Source: Methanoculleus methanifontis | GTDB taxonomy: Archaea; Halobacteriota; Methanomicrobia; Methanomicrobiales; Methanoculleaceae | Assembly (NCBI RefSeq): GCF_030464365.1 | Contig: NZ_VCYI01000004.1 | Coordinates: 1-64,000, forward strand | Direction of reading: 5' to 3' | DNA length: 64,000 nucleotides | In this document: positions 8,824 through 18,357 of the stretch, piece after piece | How positions within the stretch are numbered: the first letter of the stretch is position 1 | Layout of the letters: every line of letters starts with the position of its first letter | Program-made: the position numbers and the translations under genes | The notes under the pieces: generated by a model | Told to the model about the DNA's origin: nothing | Database searches by the model: none | The model's input: only the letters and a program-made list of their open reading frames with translations

Positions 8824-9714
8824 TCAGACAATAATTTCGCCGGGCTCGTCAAAGACCTTCCGATACCGTGCAAGCATCCGCTCCCAGTCGGGGAGGTTTG
8901 TCTGGGTGCCTGTCCGCTCGACGACGAAGGATGAGACCACCGCGCCGATACGGCAACAGTCGACCGGGGCGTAGCCCCTCCGAAACGCCGTGAGGAACCC
9001 GGCACGGTAGCCGTCGCCGGCACCGGTGGGATCGACAGCCTCGACCGTGACGGCCGGGACGTGGTATTCCTCGCCGTCAATCCAGAGGATGCTCCCCTCC
9101 GCCCCCCGGGTTGTAACCGTCATCGGAACCGACGCGACGAGTGCGGTGCTCTCCAGCCCCAGCATATCGCACATCCGGTCCATCTCGTGGTTGTTCGAGA
9201 AGAGGATATCGATGTTTGCGAGGATGATCTCGAGCTGATCCGGGGTGTAGCGGAGGAGATCCTGCCCCGGGTCGAAGGAGGCGAACTTGCTCTTCTGGGC
9301 CACCCGGACGTTGAAGTCGGGGTCGGCCGTCGCCATATGGACGAAGTCGAGAGCGGGAGCCTCCGCACGGGAGAACCCGGTGGACGCCCCCCACTCAAAG
9401 AAAGTCTCCTGGTCGCCGTCGTCGTCCGTGAAGACGTACGCGGTCGCGGTCCGGGCATCCTCCACCTGGGTGAAGTCCTGCACGATCTCAAGACTGTGCA
9501 GCCACCGGTCGTAGTCGCTGCCCGGAAAGTCCCCGCCGACCGCAGAAACCAGCCGGCACCGCTCCCCGAGCATCGCAATCCCGGCCGCGATGTTCGCCGC
9601 TCCGCCGCCGAAGTAGACCTCGTGACCGGTGATGTAAGTCGAGTTGTGCCGCCCGGGGAGTTTCGGCACCCGGAAGAGATGGTCGATGGCGGTGTGCCCG
9701 ACGACGGAGATCAT
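8824..9714 (-). CDS. PfkB-family (ribokinase-like) sugar or nucleoside kinase
   Basis: 296 residues. N-terminal [18 protein letters not shown] and [15 protein letters not shown] mark the sugar-binding half of PfkB kinases; [14 protein letters not shown] near residue 240 holds the catalytic Asp and anion hole. Methanogen relatives include nucleoside kinases, but the substrate cannot be fixed from sequence. Its ATG overlaps the stop of the DUF555 gene by four bases (ATGA), so the two are translationally coupled. Confidence 0.85.
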   Translation of the reverse strand: MISVVGHTAIDHLFRVPKLPGRHNSTYITGHEVYFGGGAANIAAGIAMLGERCRLVSAVGGDFPGSDYDRWLHSLEIVQDFTQVEDARTATAYVFTDDDGDQETFFEWGASTGFSRAEAPALDFVHMATADPDFNVRVAQKSKFASFDPGQDLLRYTPDQLEIILANIDILFSNNHEMDRMCDMLGLESTALVASVPMTVTTRGAEGSILWIDGEEYHVPAVTVEAVDPTGAGDGYRAGFLTAFRRGYAPVDCCRIGAVVSSFVVERTGTQTNLPDWERMLARYRKVFDEPGEIIV

Positions 9715-10049
9715 AACTCCTGCACTTCCTGGACTTTCAGCGGCACGTCGTGAAGTGCTTTCCCGACGACCGACTTCGCTATCCTGGCCGCATGCTCTTC
9801 GGACTCGGCCCGGAAGACCTTCATCTGCAGCACGAGCCCGACGAGGGCGGTGCCGGCGACCACGAGAGCGGTGTTCAACTCCCCCTCGCAGAAGGGGCAG
9901 GCGATCATCCCCGCCTCGATCTCCACGAACTTCGCCGAGGGGTTGAGCCGTTTTCCGGCCTCGCTGATCGCGATGCTCACGGCATCGTCCATAGACTTGA
10001 CGTCTTTAATTATCCACGCTGATTCAAGCGTAACCAAATAATCCGGCAT
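9711..10049 (-). CDS. DUF555 (UPF0212) family protein
   Basis: 112 residues of an archaea-restricted family of unknown function. CPFCEGEL around residue 51 gives a CxxC pair that could bind metal; the rest is mixed alpha/beta with the hydrophobic segment [21 protein letters not shown], which is part of the fold more likely than a membrane span. It sits 23 bases after the nitroreductase gene and overlaps the PfkB gene by four bases. Confidence 0.75.
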   Translation of the reverse strand: MPDYLVTLESAWIIKDVKSMDDAVSIAISEAGKRLNPSAKFVEIEAGMIACPFCEGELNTALVVAGTALVGLVLQMKVFRAESEEHAARIAKSVVGKALHDVPLKVQEVQEL

Positions 10050-10072
10050 ATTCTCTCCGAGAATGTTAGATC

Positions 10073-10600
10073 CTACCAGGTCTCGCGGTGCAGGTGCTCC
10101 TCAATGGGCATCCGTTCCATGGGCTCGAGCGGCGGCCTCCCCCTCCCGACCGCGAGGAGCGCGACGGGACGGATATGTTGCGGGAGACCGAGGAGATCGC
10201 GAACCTCGCTCTCCTCGAACGCCCCCGTCCAGCACGAATGCAGGTTCCGGGCGTGGGCGGCGAGCATCATGTAGGTGCAGGCGATCGTGGCGTCCTCAAG
10301 CGCGTAGAGGATCCCCCGCTCCCCGTAGTGCGACATCGACCGGACGTAGTTCGCGCAGACCACGAAGACCGCCGGGGCCTCCCGGATGTGCACCTGTTCG
10401 AGAGCCGCGGCCGCGAGTTCCAGCCTGACATCGTCGTCAGTGACGACGACGACGTCCCAGGCTTCACGGTTGCCAGCGCTCGGTGCCGTACTCGCGCAGG
10501 CGAGGATGTAGTCGATATCCTCCAGATCGAACGGCTCCCCGGAGTATTCCCGGACCGACGACCGTGCTCTCAGGAAACGGAGGAGATCAGAGGAGTTCAT
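10073..10600 (-). CDS. Nitroreductase-family FMN oxidoreductase
   Basis: 175 residues. The N-terminal [15 protein letters not shown] is the FMN-phosphate binding segment of the family, followed by [18 protein letters not shown] and the C-terminal [20 protein letters not shown]. Family members reduce quinones, flavins or nitro compounds with NAD(P)H as homodimers; the physiological substrate is unknown. Start ATG 10600 lies inside the 3' end of the preceding gene (14-base overlap), so the two are cotranscribed. Confidence 0.85.
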   Translation of the reverse strand: MNSSDLLRFLRARSSVREYSGEPFDLEDIDYILACASTAPSAGNREAWDVVVVTDDDVRLELAAAALEQVHIREAPAVFVVCANYVRSMSHYGERGILYALEDATIACTYMMLAAHARNLHSCWTGAFEESEVRDLLGLPQHIRPVALLAVGRGRPPLEPMERMPIEEHLHRETW

Positions 10601-10943
10601 GTTCTTTGAGCGTTTCCCATGCGGCCTGGGCTGCGGTCGTGGCGGCGCTGACGGCCCTGCTCATCCGTTCCGACGCGGCGCCCAGGTCCATACTCTCTGT
10701 CAGGCTGATCGCCTCGTTGAGGTGATCGATGGCCTTCTTGAATTCAGAGAGTTCCGTATCCCCATACGCAAACTCGAGTTCCGAACGGATCGACTCCAGC
10801 ACCATCACAAGCATCCGTTTTCCGCCGGGCTTCTCCTGGAGCGGAAACTGGATCAGGGCTGTCGTCAGCTGCGACCCCACAATCAGTTCGGACTTCGCCC
10901 GTTCGGCAAACTGATATGTCCTGATGGCGGTTTTGAGATCCAT
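10587..10943 (-). CDS. Small helical protein of unknown function
   Basis: 118 residues, strongly alpha-helical, with the heptad-like C-terminal half SEFKKAIDHLNEAISLTESM...[23 protein letters not shown] do not recognise the family. ATG 10943 (MDLKTAIRTYQFAERAK) is preferred to the upstream in-frame GTG-type starts because the upstream extension is not protein-like. It is first in the run that continues into the nitroreductase, DUF555 and PfkB genes. Confidence 0.6.
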   Translation of the reverse strand: MDLKTAIRTYQFAERAKSELIVGSQLTTALIQFPLQEKPGGKRMLVMVLESIRSELEFAYGDTELSEFKKAIDHLNEAISLTESMDLGAASERMSRAVSAATTAAQAAWETLKEHELL

Positions 10944-10999
10944 ACCACATACTGGAACTCTCAAGTATAAAAAGTATTGAAGGAGAAGAGGGGGATGGC

Positions 11000-11296
11000 T
11001 TATCTCGATTTCTGCTTGGTTCCGAGAGCCGAAACCTTCGCGCGGCGTATGCCCCGGCGCACCCGCACATCGACCACCGAGCCTCTTCCTCCCCGGCCCC
11101 GGCCGCCGCGCCCGCCACGTCCGCCGCGGCGCTGATCCTGTCCTTCCCTGCTTTCCCGCTTCTTGATAGCCGCTGCAGGCTTGAACCGCTGGTTCGGGCC
11201 GGGTTTCTTCACTTCGCCTTCACGTGCAGGGACGAGCCGAATCTGCCCCTTAACGCCCTTGACCTGGGCCCACTGAACACTTCCTGTCTTTCCCAT
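11000..11296 (-). CDS. Small basic Gly/Arg-rich protein (DUF5350-like)
   Basis: 98 residues, very basic. The conserved-looking N-terminus MGKTGSVQWAQVKGVKGQIR is followed by KPGPNQRFKPAAAIKKRES, an RGG-type run (residues about 60-75) and a basic tail ending in ALGTKQKSR. The N-terminus resembles a small methanogen family annotated as DUF5350; I recall this from memory and it needs a search. RGG runs suggest RNA or nucleic-acid binding (inference). ATG 11296 follows AAAGGAG at good spacing. The gene starts 74 bases after gatE. Confidence 0.6.
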   Translation of the reverse strand: MGKTGSVQWAQVKGVKGQIRLVPAREGEVKKPGPNQRFKPAAAIKKRESREGQDQRRGGRGGRGGRGRGGRGSVVDVRVRRGIRRAKVSALGTKQKSR

Positions 11297-11369
11297 GATA
11301 AACTCCTTTATATTTATGCACCGATCCGATGATAAAAGTAACCCGGCCGGGACGGGCCCGGGCCGGGGA

Positions 11370-13229
11370 TCAGGAGAGTAACCGCTGGAGCTCGCGTCGG
11401 AGGGTCTCGCTGATGACCTTCCCATCGACGCTCCCGCGGAGTTCCTGCATGACGACGCCCATCAGGGGGCCGAGCGCGCCCATACCTTTCTCCCGGGCGA
11501 ACGCCTCGCGCTCGGTAACGATGCGGCGCACGATCTCCTCCACGTCTGCCTGCGAGACGGCGGGCCCCATCTTCTCGATGGCCGCGTCCACCCGTTCTCC
11601 GGGCGCTCCGGCGTCTCCGGCGGTCCGCGCGAGTTCGGTGAGGAGATCGGGAATCGCCTCCTTTGCCGCCCGGCCGCCCTCAACCGCCGAGAGAAGGGCA
11701 AGGATCTCCTCCTCGCTCACCCGGGCGACCTCGACACCGTCGCGGGCGAGCTCCCGGCAGGTGGCAAGCAACGTCCGTGCAGCAAGGGTGGGGCGGACAC
11801 CGGCGGCGACCGCCTCCTCGAAGAGCGGCAACCGCTCGGAGAACGCCACCTGCCGCGCCAGCCCTTCGTCGAGCCCAAACTCCCGGACAAACCGCGCCAC
11901 CCGGTCGGTGAGGAGTTCGGGAATCTCGACACTCTCCCAGAGTTTCTCGTCGATCGTGATCGCAAAGACGTCGGTCTCGGGGTACATCCGGGCGGCTCCC
12001 GGGAGCGGACGCATGTAGGCCGTGCTCCCTTCTTCGAGCATCTTCCGGGTCTCCTCAGGAACGCCCGAGAGGGCCATCTCCGCGCGGATCATCACCTGCT
12101 CGGCGGCACACCCGGCACGTTCTCTCCCTGCCGCGACGATGACGACGCAGTCCCCCTCCACGGCGCCGACGAACTCGCGCAGGCGAGCCACCTCTTCTGC
12201 CGTGACGCCGTAGGCAGGGAGTTCGTCGGTGTGGAAGATCCCGCCGACGCCGCACTTCTTCGCGTAGTCCGACATCTCGCTCCCGAGACGCCTTCCGGGC
12301 TGGATCTCCCGGCCGACGAGGCCCGCGAACCCGCAGAGCCGGACGGCGAGGACGGCCTTCGCCTTCTTCAGGATCGAGGACTTCGTTTCGGCAAAGAGGG
12401 CGGTGACGTCGATGACGGTGTGGTCGACCCGGGCGCCCCTCTCACGGAGGGTGTCACGGATCGCGAGGAGGTTCGTCTGCCGCTCGACCTCGCGGCGCAC
12501 CACCTCGGCGATCAGGTCGAGGTCCTGGACGCCCTTGATCTCCACCCGGGCGCCGTCGGCGATGGAGACGTTGATGTCCTGGCGGATCGTCCCGAGCCCG
12601 CGCTTCACCCGGCCGGTGGAGCGGAGCACCATCCCAATATGCGCCGCGACCTCCTGGACGGCCTCGGGGGTGTGCATGCAGGGGGCGGTGGTGATCTCGA
12701 CAAGCGGGATCCCCAAGCGGTCGAGAGAGAAGGTTTCGTCTTCCACCCGCTGCGCCGCCTCCTCCTCCAGGCAGATCGTCTCGACCTGGCAGCCGCCGGG
12801 AAGGGCGCCGGAGAGCGCGACGAGCGCCGTCCGCTGGAACCCGCTGGTGTTCGAACCGTCGATGACGAGTTTCCGCATCGTATGCACCCGCTCGACCGGG
12901 GTCATCTCGAGCATCTTTGCTATCGTGAGGCAGACCTCAAGGGCCTCGGGGTTCATCGGGGCCGGGGGCTCCTCGTCGTGCTCCACCAGGCAGACCGTGT
13001 CGTAGGTGTAGTAGCGGAACTTCCGGACGAGTTTCATCTCCTCGCGTGCCGCACGGTCGATCTCGCCAAGCTCGCTCTCCGTCGCACGGAGGTAGCGGTG
13101 AAAATCCCCGGTTCGCTCGGAGGCATCCCTGAGGGTGGTCGGGCACCGGCAGAAAAGCTTCTCGGCGGTGTCGAGCTGCTGGTGAATCTCGATACCGGCC
13201 TTGAGGCCGAGTTTCTCGTAATCCATCAT
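11370..13229 (-). CDS. gatE: Glu-tRNA(Gln) amidotransferase subunit E
   Basis: 619 residues, the usual length. GatE binds misacylated Glu-tRNA(Gln), activates the glutamate with ATP and, with GatD-derived ammonia, makes Gln-tRNA(Gln). The GatB/E cradle is visible in LGLKAGIEIHQQLDTAEKLFCRCPT and KRGLGTIRQDINVSI; an AspRS-like insertion follows, and the C-terminal YqeY-like tRNA-binding tail ends at LRRELQRLL. Start ATG 13229 overlaps the gatD stop by four bases (ATGA), giving coupled translation; an in-frame ATG follows directly. Confidence 0.95.
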   Translation of the reverse strand: MMDYEKLGLKAGIEIHQQLDTAEKLFCRCPTTLRDASERTGDFHRYLRATESELGEIDRAAREEMKLVRKFRYYTYDTVCLVEHDEEPPAPMNPEALEVCLTIAKMLEMTPVERVHTMRKLVIDGSNTSGFQRTALVALSGALPGGCQVETICLEEEAAQRVEDETFSLDRLGIPLVEITTAPCMHTPEAVQEVAAHIGMVLRSTGRVKRGLGTIRQDINVSIADGARVEIKGVQDLDLIAEVVRREVERQTNLLAIRDTLRERGARVDHTVIDVTALFAETKSSILKKAKAVLAVRLCGFAGLVGREIQPGRRLGSEMSDYAKKCGVGGIFHTDELPAYGVTAEEVARLREFVGAVEGDCVVIVAAGRERAGCAAEQVMIRAEMALSGVPEETRKMLEEGSTAYMRPLPGAARMYPETDVFAITIDEKLWESVEIPELLTDRVARFVREFGLDEGLARQVAFSERLPLFEEAVAAGVRPTLAARTLLATCRELARDGVEVARVSEEEILALLSAVEGGRAAKEAIPDLLTELARTAGDAGAPGERVDAAIEKMGPAVSQADVEEIVRRIVTEREAFAREKGMGALGPLMGVVMQELRGSVDGKVISETLRRELQRLLS

Positions 13230-14455
13230 ATCGACCTCCGCCGGATCTCGCCAGCAAGATCGGTCTGCATCAGCACCCTTGCCCGTTCGGGGTCCGGCTC
13301 GTTCCCGAGCACCCACATCAATTTGACGAGCGCCGCCTCGGGAAGCATATCCTCGCCCTCGATGACGCCGGCGGACAGCAGGTCCCTTCCCGTGTTGTAG
13401 ACCCGGTCGCAGACCCGGCCGTGCAGGCACTGCGATGTCATGACAACGGTCGTCCCATCCTCGATCATCTCCCTGAGCCGCGGGATCCACTCAGTCGCCA
13501 CGTGTCCGAGCCCCGTCCCCGATATGACCAGGCCGGCGTAGCCCTCGAAGGCGTCGAGGACCGCGGGAGGCATCCCGGGGTAGAAGTGGAGGAGGGCGCA
13601 CCGTTCCTCGAGCGCATCATGGAGTTCCGGCTCTTCGGTTCCCCGCCGGACCGCCTCGTCCGAGAGGGTGACGGAGAGCGATGGGTAGTCGACGTAGCCG
13701 AGCGGCTCCATCCCCATGCTCTGGAAGGCGTCGCGCCGGGAGGTGTGCATTTTGCGGACTCTCGTCGCCCGGTGGACGGCGCAACGGTCGTCGTTCGTCG
13801 TCGCGTGCATCACCACCGCCACCTCGCCGAGATCGCCGGCGGCGACGGCGGCGCTGCAGAGGGCATTCATGGCGTTGTCGGAACTCGGGCGGTCGGCGGA
13901 CCGCTGCGACCCGACGAAGACGACCGGCACCGGGGTCTTGAGCATGAACCTGACCGCCGCGGCCGAGTAGGCCATCGTGTCGGTGCCGTGAGTGACGATC
14001 ACCCCGGCGACGCCAGCCCGGATCTCGTCATAGACCGCCCGGGCGAGCTCCCGCCAGAGCGCCGGCTGCATGTTCTCCGAGAGGATGCTTGCAATCTGGC
14101 AGTCGCGGTAGCGGGCGATATCCCCGAGTTCCGGGATCGCCCGCAGGATATCGCTCACCGAGAACTGGCTCATCACCGCACCAGTCCGGTAGTCCACCCT
14201 GCTCGCGATCGTCCCGCCGGTGGAGATGACGGCGAGGTCGGGGAGATCGGGGTTCTGGACGACGACCCCCGCGCCTGCCGCCGGCTGTGAGGCCGGGCGC
14301 TCGACGAACTCGATCTTCTCAAGCGACGTCCCGATATTGTAGCCGCTCTCCAGTTTGATGACGGCCATTCCGTCCCGTTCGGCGATGTAAGTGCCGGTGA
14401 GCGCGGTTCCGCCGTTTGCGTACCGCACCAGGTCACCGGTCTGAAGACTCTCCAT
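13226..14455 (-). CDS. gatD: Glu-tRNA(Gln) amidotransferase subunit D
   Basis: 409 residues. An N-terminal beta domain (1-80) precedes an L-asparaginase fold that releases ammonia from Asn or Gln for GatE. Asparaginase motifs are intact: VISTGGTIASRVDY (first catalytic Thr) and VTHGTDTMAYSAAAVRFML (second Thr and Asp). Its start overlaps the argH stop by one base (TAATG) and its end overlaps gatE, so argH-gatD-gatE read as one transcript. Confidence 0.95.
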   Translation of the reverse strand: MESLQTGDLVRYANGGTALTGTYIAERDGMAVIKLESGYNIGTSLEKIEFVERPASQPAAGAGVVVQNPDLPDLAVISTGGTIASRVDYRTGAVMSQFSVSDILRAIPELGDIARYRDCQIASILSENMQPALWRELARAVYDEIRAGVAGVIVTHGTDTMAYSAAAVRFMLKTPVPVVFVGSQRSADRPSSDNAMNALCSAAVAAGDLGEVAVVMHATTNDDRCAVHRATRVRKMHTSRRDAFQSMGMEPLGYVDYPSLSVTLSDEAVRRGTEEPELHDALEERCALLHFYPGMPPAVLDAFEGYAGLVISGTGLGHVATEWIPRLREMIEDGTTVVMTSQCLHGRVCDRVYNTGRDLLSAGVIEGEDMLPEAALVKLMWVLGNEPDPERARVLMQTDLAGEIRRRSI

Positions 14456-15933
14456 TATGCTGCAAACCTCCGTGCTTCAAGGATAAGGTGTTCGAATGCG
14501 TTCGTTAGTGCTGAATCCGTCTCCTCCGCCCAAGCTGCATCGCGGGAGAGGCGTTCTTTCTCTTCCGAGATCTGCGCCGCGACCACCGCGGGCGCCGGGC
14601 CGCCGACGATCCCGCGCACGGCAACAGCGTGGCGGGGATCAAGGACGGCGTCGATCTTCTCCTGGGTTATCCCCAGGTCCACGACCGAGAGGTCGGCCGC
14701 TTCGCGAGCGGCGGCCTCGAGTGTCGCGAGGTCGAGCGATCCGTGCCTGACCGCCCGCCCGACGATCCGGTGGGCGGTGCGGAAGGGGAGCCCGTACTCC
14801 CGGACGAGGACGTCGGCGAGTTCCGTCGCGGTTGAGAAACCTCTCCCCGCCTCGGCGGCCATCCGCTCTGTATCGAATGCTGCAGAGTCGAGCATTCCGG
14901 CGAGAAGCGGGATGCTCTGCCGGGCGGCTTCGACGCCGCGCCAGAGGTGCGGGGTCAGTTCCTGGAGGTCGCGGTTGTAGCTCATAGGGAGGCCCTTCGT
15001 GATCGTGATCGCCGCTGCAAGCGAGCCTGCGGCCGACCCGGCCTTTGCCCGCATGATCTCCGCCACGTCCGGGTTTTTCTTCTGGGGCATGATCGAGGAG
15101 GAGGAGCAGTAGGCGTCGTCGAGCCGGACGAACCCGACGAACGCGGTGCTCCAGAGGACGAGTTCCTCGCAGAGCCGGCTCACCGACGTCATGCAGATGG
15201 AGGCATCGGCAAGCACCTCGATTGCGAAGTCCCGTGCTGCGACCGCGTCCATGCTGTTTGGTGCCGGGCGGGCGAACCCGAGGAGCCGGGTGGTGTAAGC
15301 GCGGTCAAGGGGGAACCCTGTCGAGGCGAACGCCGCCGAACCGAGCGGCGAGGCATCCACCCGGGCATACGCCTCACGCAGCCGGGCCGTATCGCGGGAG
15401 AAGGCCTGCTCGTAGGCGAGGAGGTAGTGAGCCAGCGTCGTGGGCTGGGCGTGCTGGAGGTGCGTGAAGCCCGGCATCACCGTCTCCGTATGGCTGGCGG
15501 CGACGTCGAGCAGGGTCACCCTGAGATCGATGAGCGACCGCACGAGAGCGAGGATCTCTTCCTTCAACCGAATCCTGATGCAGGTCGCGACTTCGTCGTT
15601 GCGGGACCGGCCCATGTGGAGGCGGCCGCCGAAGTCCTCGCCCACCCGGTCGATGAGGTATGCCTCCTTGCCCGCATGGACGTCCTCGAACCGCTCGTCG
15701 AACGCCTCCTCCGGGAGGCCGTGGTCGTAAAGATCGAGGAGCGCCGCCATCAGCGCACGTGCCGGGGCCTCGTCGATGATCCCCTGCCGCGAGAGACCGA
15801 GGAGGTGCGCCATATCCACGAGGAGGTCCGCCCTTGCAATCCAGCGGTCGGCGTCCATCGATGCAAGAAAGTGCTCGAGATCGCCCGACCGCTCGCCGGC
15901 AAGACGGCCCTGCCGAATCTGATCCGAACGCAT
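14455..15933 (-). CDS. argH: Argininosuccinate lyase
   Basis: 492 residues, fumarase/aspartase superfamily; last step of arginine synthesis, splitting argininosuccinate into arginine and fumarate. The signature SSSIMPQKKNPD is intact, with GFTHLQHAQPTTLAHYLLAY and MGRSRNDEVATCIRIRLK upstream. Start ATG 15933 follows a short leader; a TTTTAATC box near 15975 is a promoter candidate. It heads the argH-gatD-gatE operon and is divergent from the ABC importer across a 544-base gap. Confidence 0.95.
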   Translation of the reverse strand: MRSDQIRQGRLAGERSGDLEHFLASMDADRWIARADLLVDMAHLLGLSRQGIIDEAPARALMAALLDLYDHGLPEEAFDERFEDVHAGKEAYLIDRVGEDFGGRLHMGRSRNDEVATCIRIRLKEEILALVRSLIDLRVTLLDVAASHTETVMPGFTHLQHAQPTTLAHYLLAYEQAFSRDTARLREAYARVDASPLGSAAFASTGFPLDRAYTTRLLGFARPAPNSMDAVAARDFAIEVLADASICMTSVSRLCEELVLWSTAFVGFVRLDDAYCSSSSIMPQKKNPDVAEIMRAKAGSAAGSLAAAITITKGLPMSYNRDLQELTPHLWRGVEAARQSIPLLAGMLDSAAFDTERMAAEAGRGFSTATELADVLVREYGLPFRTAHRIVGRAVRHGSLDLATLEAAAREAADLSVVDLGITQEKIDAVLDPRHAVAVRGIVGGPAPAVVAAQISEEKERLSRDAAWAEETDSALTNAFEHLILEARRFAA

Positions 15934-16122
15934 TATATCAACAATCCTGTCTGTACCGTTTGACCGGGGGAGAGATTAAAACCACGCTCCCCCTGCCCGC
16001 ACGTTACGAGGACGGGGATGTGAGAGTGGCGTGCGTCTGTCAACGCAATGCCAGTTCGCTTTACAGGGGCATACCGCACTTCGAACAGTTAATCGACATT
16101 GACCCTTCCTTCGACCACACAT

Positions 16123-16231
16123 CCCCGTTCACGGCTTTCCACCGAATATCGCCGTAGAGGGGTGGGGCTGACGGGGAGGGGGGAGCATCCCCCCTCCCCT
16201 GTCCCCTCCCCCCTAATGTGATACCCCCACG
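16123..16231 (+). repeat. G-rich hairpin element, copy A
   Basis: A long hairpin, GGGGAGGGGGGAGC then ATCCCCCCTCCCC, is followed by TGTC and, downstream, GTGATACCCCCACG. Bases 16164-16203 match copy C (52017-52056, opposite strand) at all 40 positions. It lies in the 544-base divergent gap 15934-16477 between argH and the ABC importer; the remainder of that gap shows no credible gene, only the importer promoter near 16425. Confidence 0.8.
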
Positions 16232-16424
16232 ATCCAGTGCATCGGAATTGTTGGCAACTCCTATGTTCTGGCAGTTGTAATCAGAACGAGCGCCACAGTG
16301 GACTCCGATAGTCAGCCCGTGGTGCCCACACATCTCCCCACCCCGCACTCGATCACCCCTATAAGGAAAAAACAGAAGCAAAATTTACCACCAAAGTATA
16401 ACAATTCCCGGATTTTCGACAATA

Positions 16425-16433
16425 CTATATACT
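16425..16433 (+). promoter_or_regulatory. TATA-like promoter of the ABC importer operon
   Basis: CTATATACT in an A/T-rich stretch is placed to start transcription near 16450-16458, giving a leader of about 20-28 bases that contains GGAGAG five bases before the ATG at 16478. Assigned by position and composition only. Confidence 0.45.
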
Positions 16434-16477
16434 GATAACATGAAGACTAAAACATCCATATACGGATGGAGAGACCA

Positions 16478-17458
16478 ATGAGATCGTTAACCGCAATTCT
16501 TCTGGCCGTGGCCCTGGTCGCGGCGTTCACGTTTGTAAGCGGGTGCACCGAAACCAGCGACGCAACGCACCTGCGGATCGGCTACCAGCCGAGCACGCAC
16601 CAGGTATCCCACACCACCGCGATGGAGAAGGGATGGTGGCAGGAAGACCTCGAAACACTCGGCATCACGCAGGTGACCGACTATGAGTTCGGCACCGGCG
16701 CTCCCGAGATGCAGGCGATGCTTGCCGGCGACCTTGACATCGCCTTCGTCGGCGCCGCCCCGTTCGTCGCGGCCGTGAGCAGCGGGCTCGACGCGAAGAT
16801 CATAGCCGCGGTGCAGACACAAGGGTCCGACCTGGTGCTCAGGAGCGAGATCCCGTATGAGAGCCCGCAAGACCTCGTGGGCAAGAAGATCGCCACCTTC
16901 CCACCGGGAACAATCCAGGACACCATCCTGCGGTCCTGGCTTGAAGAGAACGGCGTCGACCCCGCAAGCGTTGAGATCATCGCCATGGACCCCGGCGCCG
17001 CCACCACCGCCATCTCTGCAGGGCAGGTCGACGGCGTCTTCCTGCCCCACCCGTCCCCGGCCATCATCGCGGCGGAGGGCACGGGAAGAACCGTGGTTAA
17101 ATCGGGCGAGATGATGAAAGACCACGCCTGCTGCGTCATGGTTGCAAGCGGCTCCCTGATCCGCGACCACCCCGAGATCGTCGAGCAGAGCGTGAAGACC
17201 CACATCAGAGCGACGGAGTACAACCTCGAACACCCCGACGAGGCCGCATCCATCTACGCAACGAAGACCGGACAGAACGTCGAGACCGTGAAGGCGTCCT
17301 TCCGGGACTGGGACGGCACCTGGACCGCCGACCCGCACGTCATCACGACATCGGTCGTCGAGTACACCGAGCTCCAGTACGAACTCGGCTACATCAGCAA
17401 CCCCCTCACGGAAGACGACCTCTTCGACTTCTCGTTTTACGACAGGGCCCGGGCATAA
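16478..17458 (+). CDS. ABC importer substrate-binding lipoprotein (NMT1/SsuA-like)
   Basis: 326 residues. Signal segment MRSLTAILLAVALVAAFTFVSGC ends in a lipobox-like VSGC at about residue 20-23, so it is likely lipid-anchored outside the membrane. The mature part is a two-lobed NMT1/NrtA-type fold (LRIGYQPSTHQV, EMQAMLAGDLDIAFVGAAPFVAA, DGVFLPHPSPAII). The class binds nitrate, bicarbonate, sulfonates, taurine or pyrimidine precursors; the ligand is not determinable here. ATG 16478 was preferred over ATG 16466 because GGAGAG sits 4-5 bases before it. It is followed by its permease and ATPase. Confidence 0.85.
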   Translation: MRSLTAILLAVALVAAFTFVSGCTETSDATHLRIGYQPSTHQVSHTTAMEKGWWQEDLETLGITQVTDYEFGTGAPEMQAMLAGDLDIAFVGAAPFVAAVSSGLDAKIIAAVQTQGSDLVLRSEIPYESPQDLVGKKIATFPPGTIQDTILRSWLEENGVDPASVEIIAMDPGAATTAISAGQVDGVFLPHPSPAIIAAEGTGRTVVKSGEMMKDHACCVMVASGSLIRDHPEIVEQSVKTHIRATEYNLEHPDEAASIYATKTGQNVETVKASFRDWDGTWTADPHVITTSVVEYTELQYELGYISNPLTEDDLFDFSFYDRARA

Positions 17459-17579
17459 CCCGGGAACTTCACCCATTTTCACCCCAAAAGTATCTTTTAT
17501 GGGCGTGCCGATGAAATACTGGAGAATCATCCTGGGTAAGCCCCCCGCATCGACAACAATCAGCCAACGGAATAAAGAC

Positions 17580-18356
17580 ATGAACAGACAGACACAGAAA
17601 CGACTACTCGGCATCGCAGCGCTCGTCGTTGCGGCTGCGATCTGGCAGATCGTCGCCGAATACGTGGTGAGGCGATCCTTCATCCTCCCGAGCGTCACCG
17701 ACGTCGCCGGCGCATTCGTAAACCTCCTCGAGTCCGGCACCCTCGTTGCCGATATCGCAGTAAGTTTACAGCATTTCGGAGTAGGGCTCCTCGCAGCGCT
17801 CCTTCTCGGCGTCCCCGTAGGGATCCTGATGGGATGGTTCCGGGTAGCGGACTTCCTGCTCGACCCGATCATCGAGATCCTCCGCCCCATACCGCCACTC
17901 GCCTGGATCCCGTTCGCCATCATCTGGTTCGGGCTCACCACCCAGGCGGCCGGTTTCGTCATCTTCGTCGGGGCGTTCTTCCCGATCCTGACCGCGACCT
18001 ACGCCGCGTTCCGATCCGTCCCGAAGGTCTTTGTCGAGGCGGGCAAGGTGCTCGGGTGCGACACGTCTCTTGAAGTGATTCGCTACGTCGCCCTTCCCGC
18101 CGCCGTCCCGGCGATCGCCTCCGGGATCAGGATCGCCATGGGTGTCGGGTGGATGTGCCTCGTGGCCGCCGAGATGTTCGGCGTCTCCCGGTCAGGGCTC
18201 GGCTACCAGCTCTGGCATAACTACTACCTCCACCAGATGCCCAACGTCGTCGTCTATATGCTGATCCTCGGGTTTGCGGGCCTCATCATCGACCGCATCT
18301 TCCGAAACTACGTCGACCAGAGGCTCCTGCGGTGGCATGCCGGGGAGGTGGCCTAG
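17580..18356 (+). CDS. ABC importer permease (SsuC/TauC-like)
   Basis: 258 residues with about six helices and the inner-membrane coupling motif EAGKVLGCDTSLEVIRYVALPAAVPAIASGIRIAMG (EAA loop, around residue 165). ATG 17580 (MNRQTQKRLLGIAAL) was chosen because a helix follows directly; an in-frame ATG at 17499 would add a non-conserved 27-residue extension. The stop is one base before the ATPase start. Confidence 0.88.
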   Translation: MNRQTQKRLLGIAALVVAAAIWQIVAEYVVRRSFILPSVTDVAGAFVNLLESGTLVADIAVSLQHFGVGLLAALLLGVPVGILMGWFRVADFLLDPIIEILRPIPPLAWIPFAIIWFGLTTQAAGFVIFVGAFFPILTATYAAFRSVPKVFVEAGKVLGCDTSLEVIRYVALPAAVPAIASGIRIAMGVGWMCLVAAEMFGVSRSGLGYQLWHNYYLHQMPNVVVYMLILGFAGLIIDRIFRNYVDQRLLRWHAGEVA

Positions 18357-18357
18357 G

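Noticed and set aside
12231-13400. 389-codon plus-strand frame opposite gatE
   Set aside because: Antisense shadow of gatE; high GC keeps the frame open and the product is Arg/Asp/Gly-rich without domains.
16061-16381. 106-residue minus-strand open frame
   Set aside because: It runs through G-rich copy A, has a repeat-derived proline/glycine-rich composition and no start signal.
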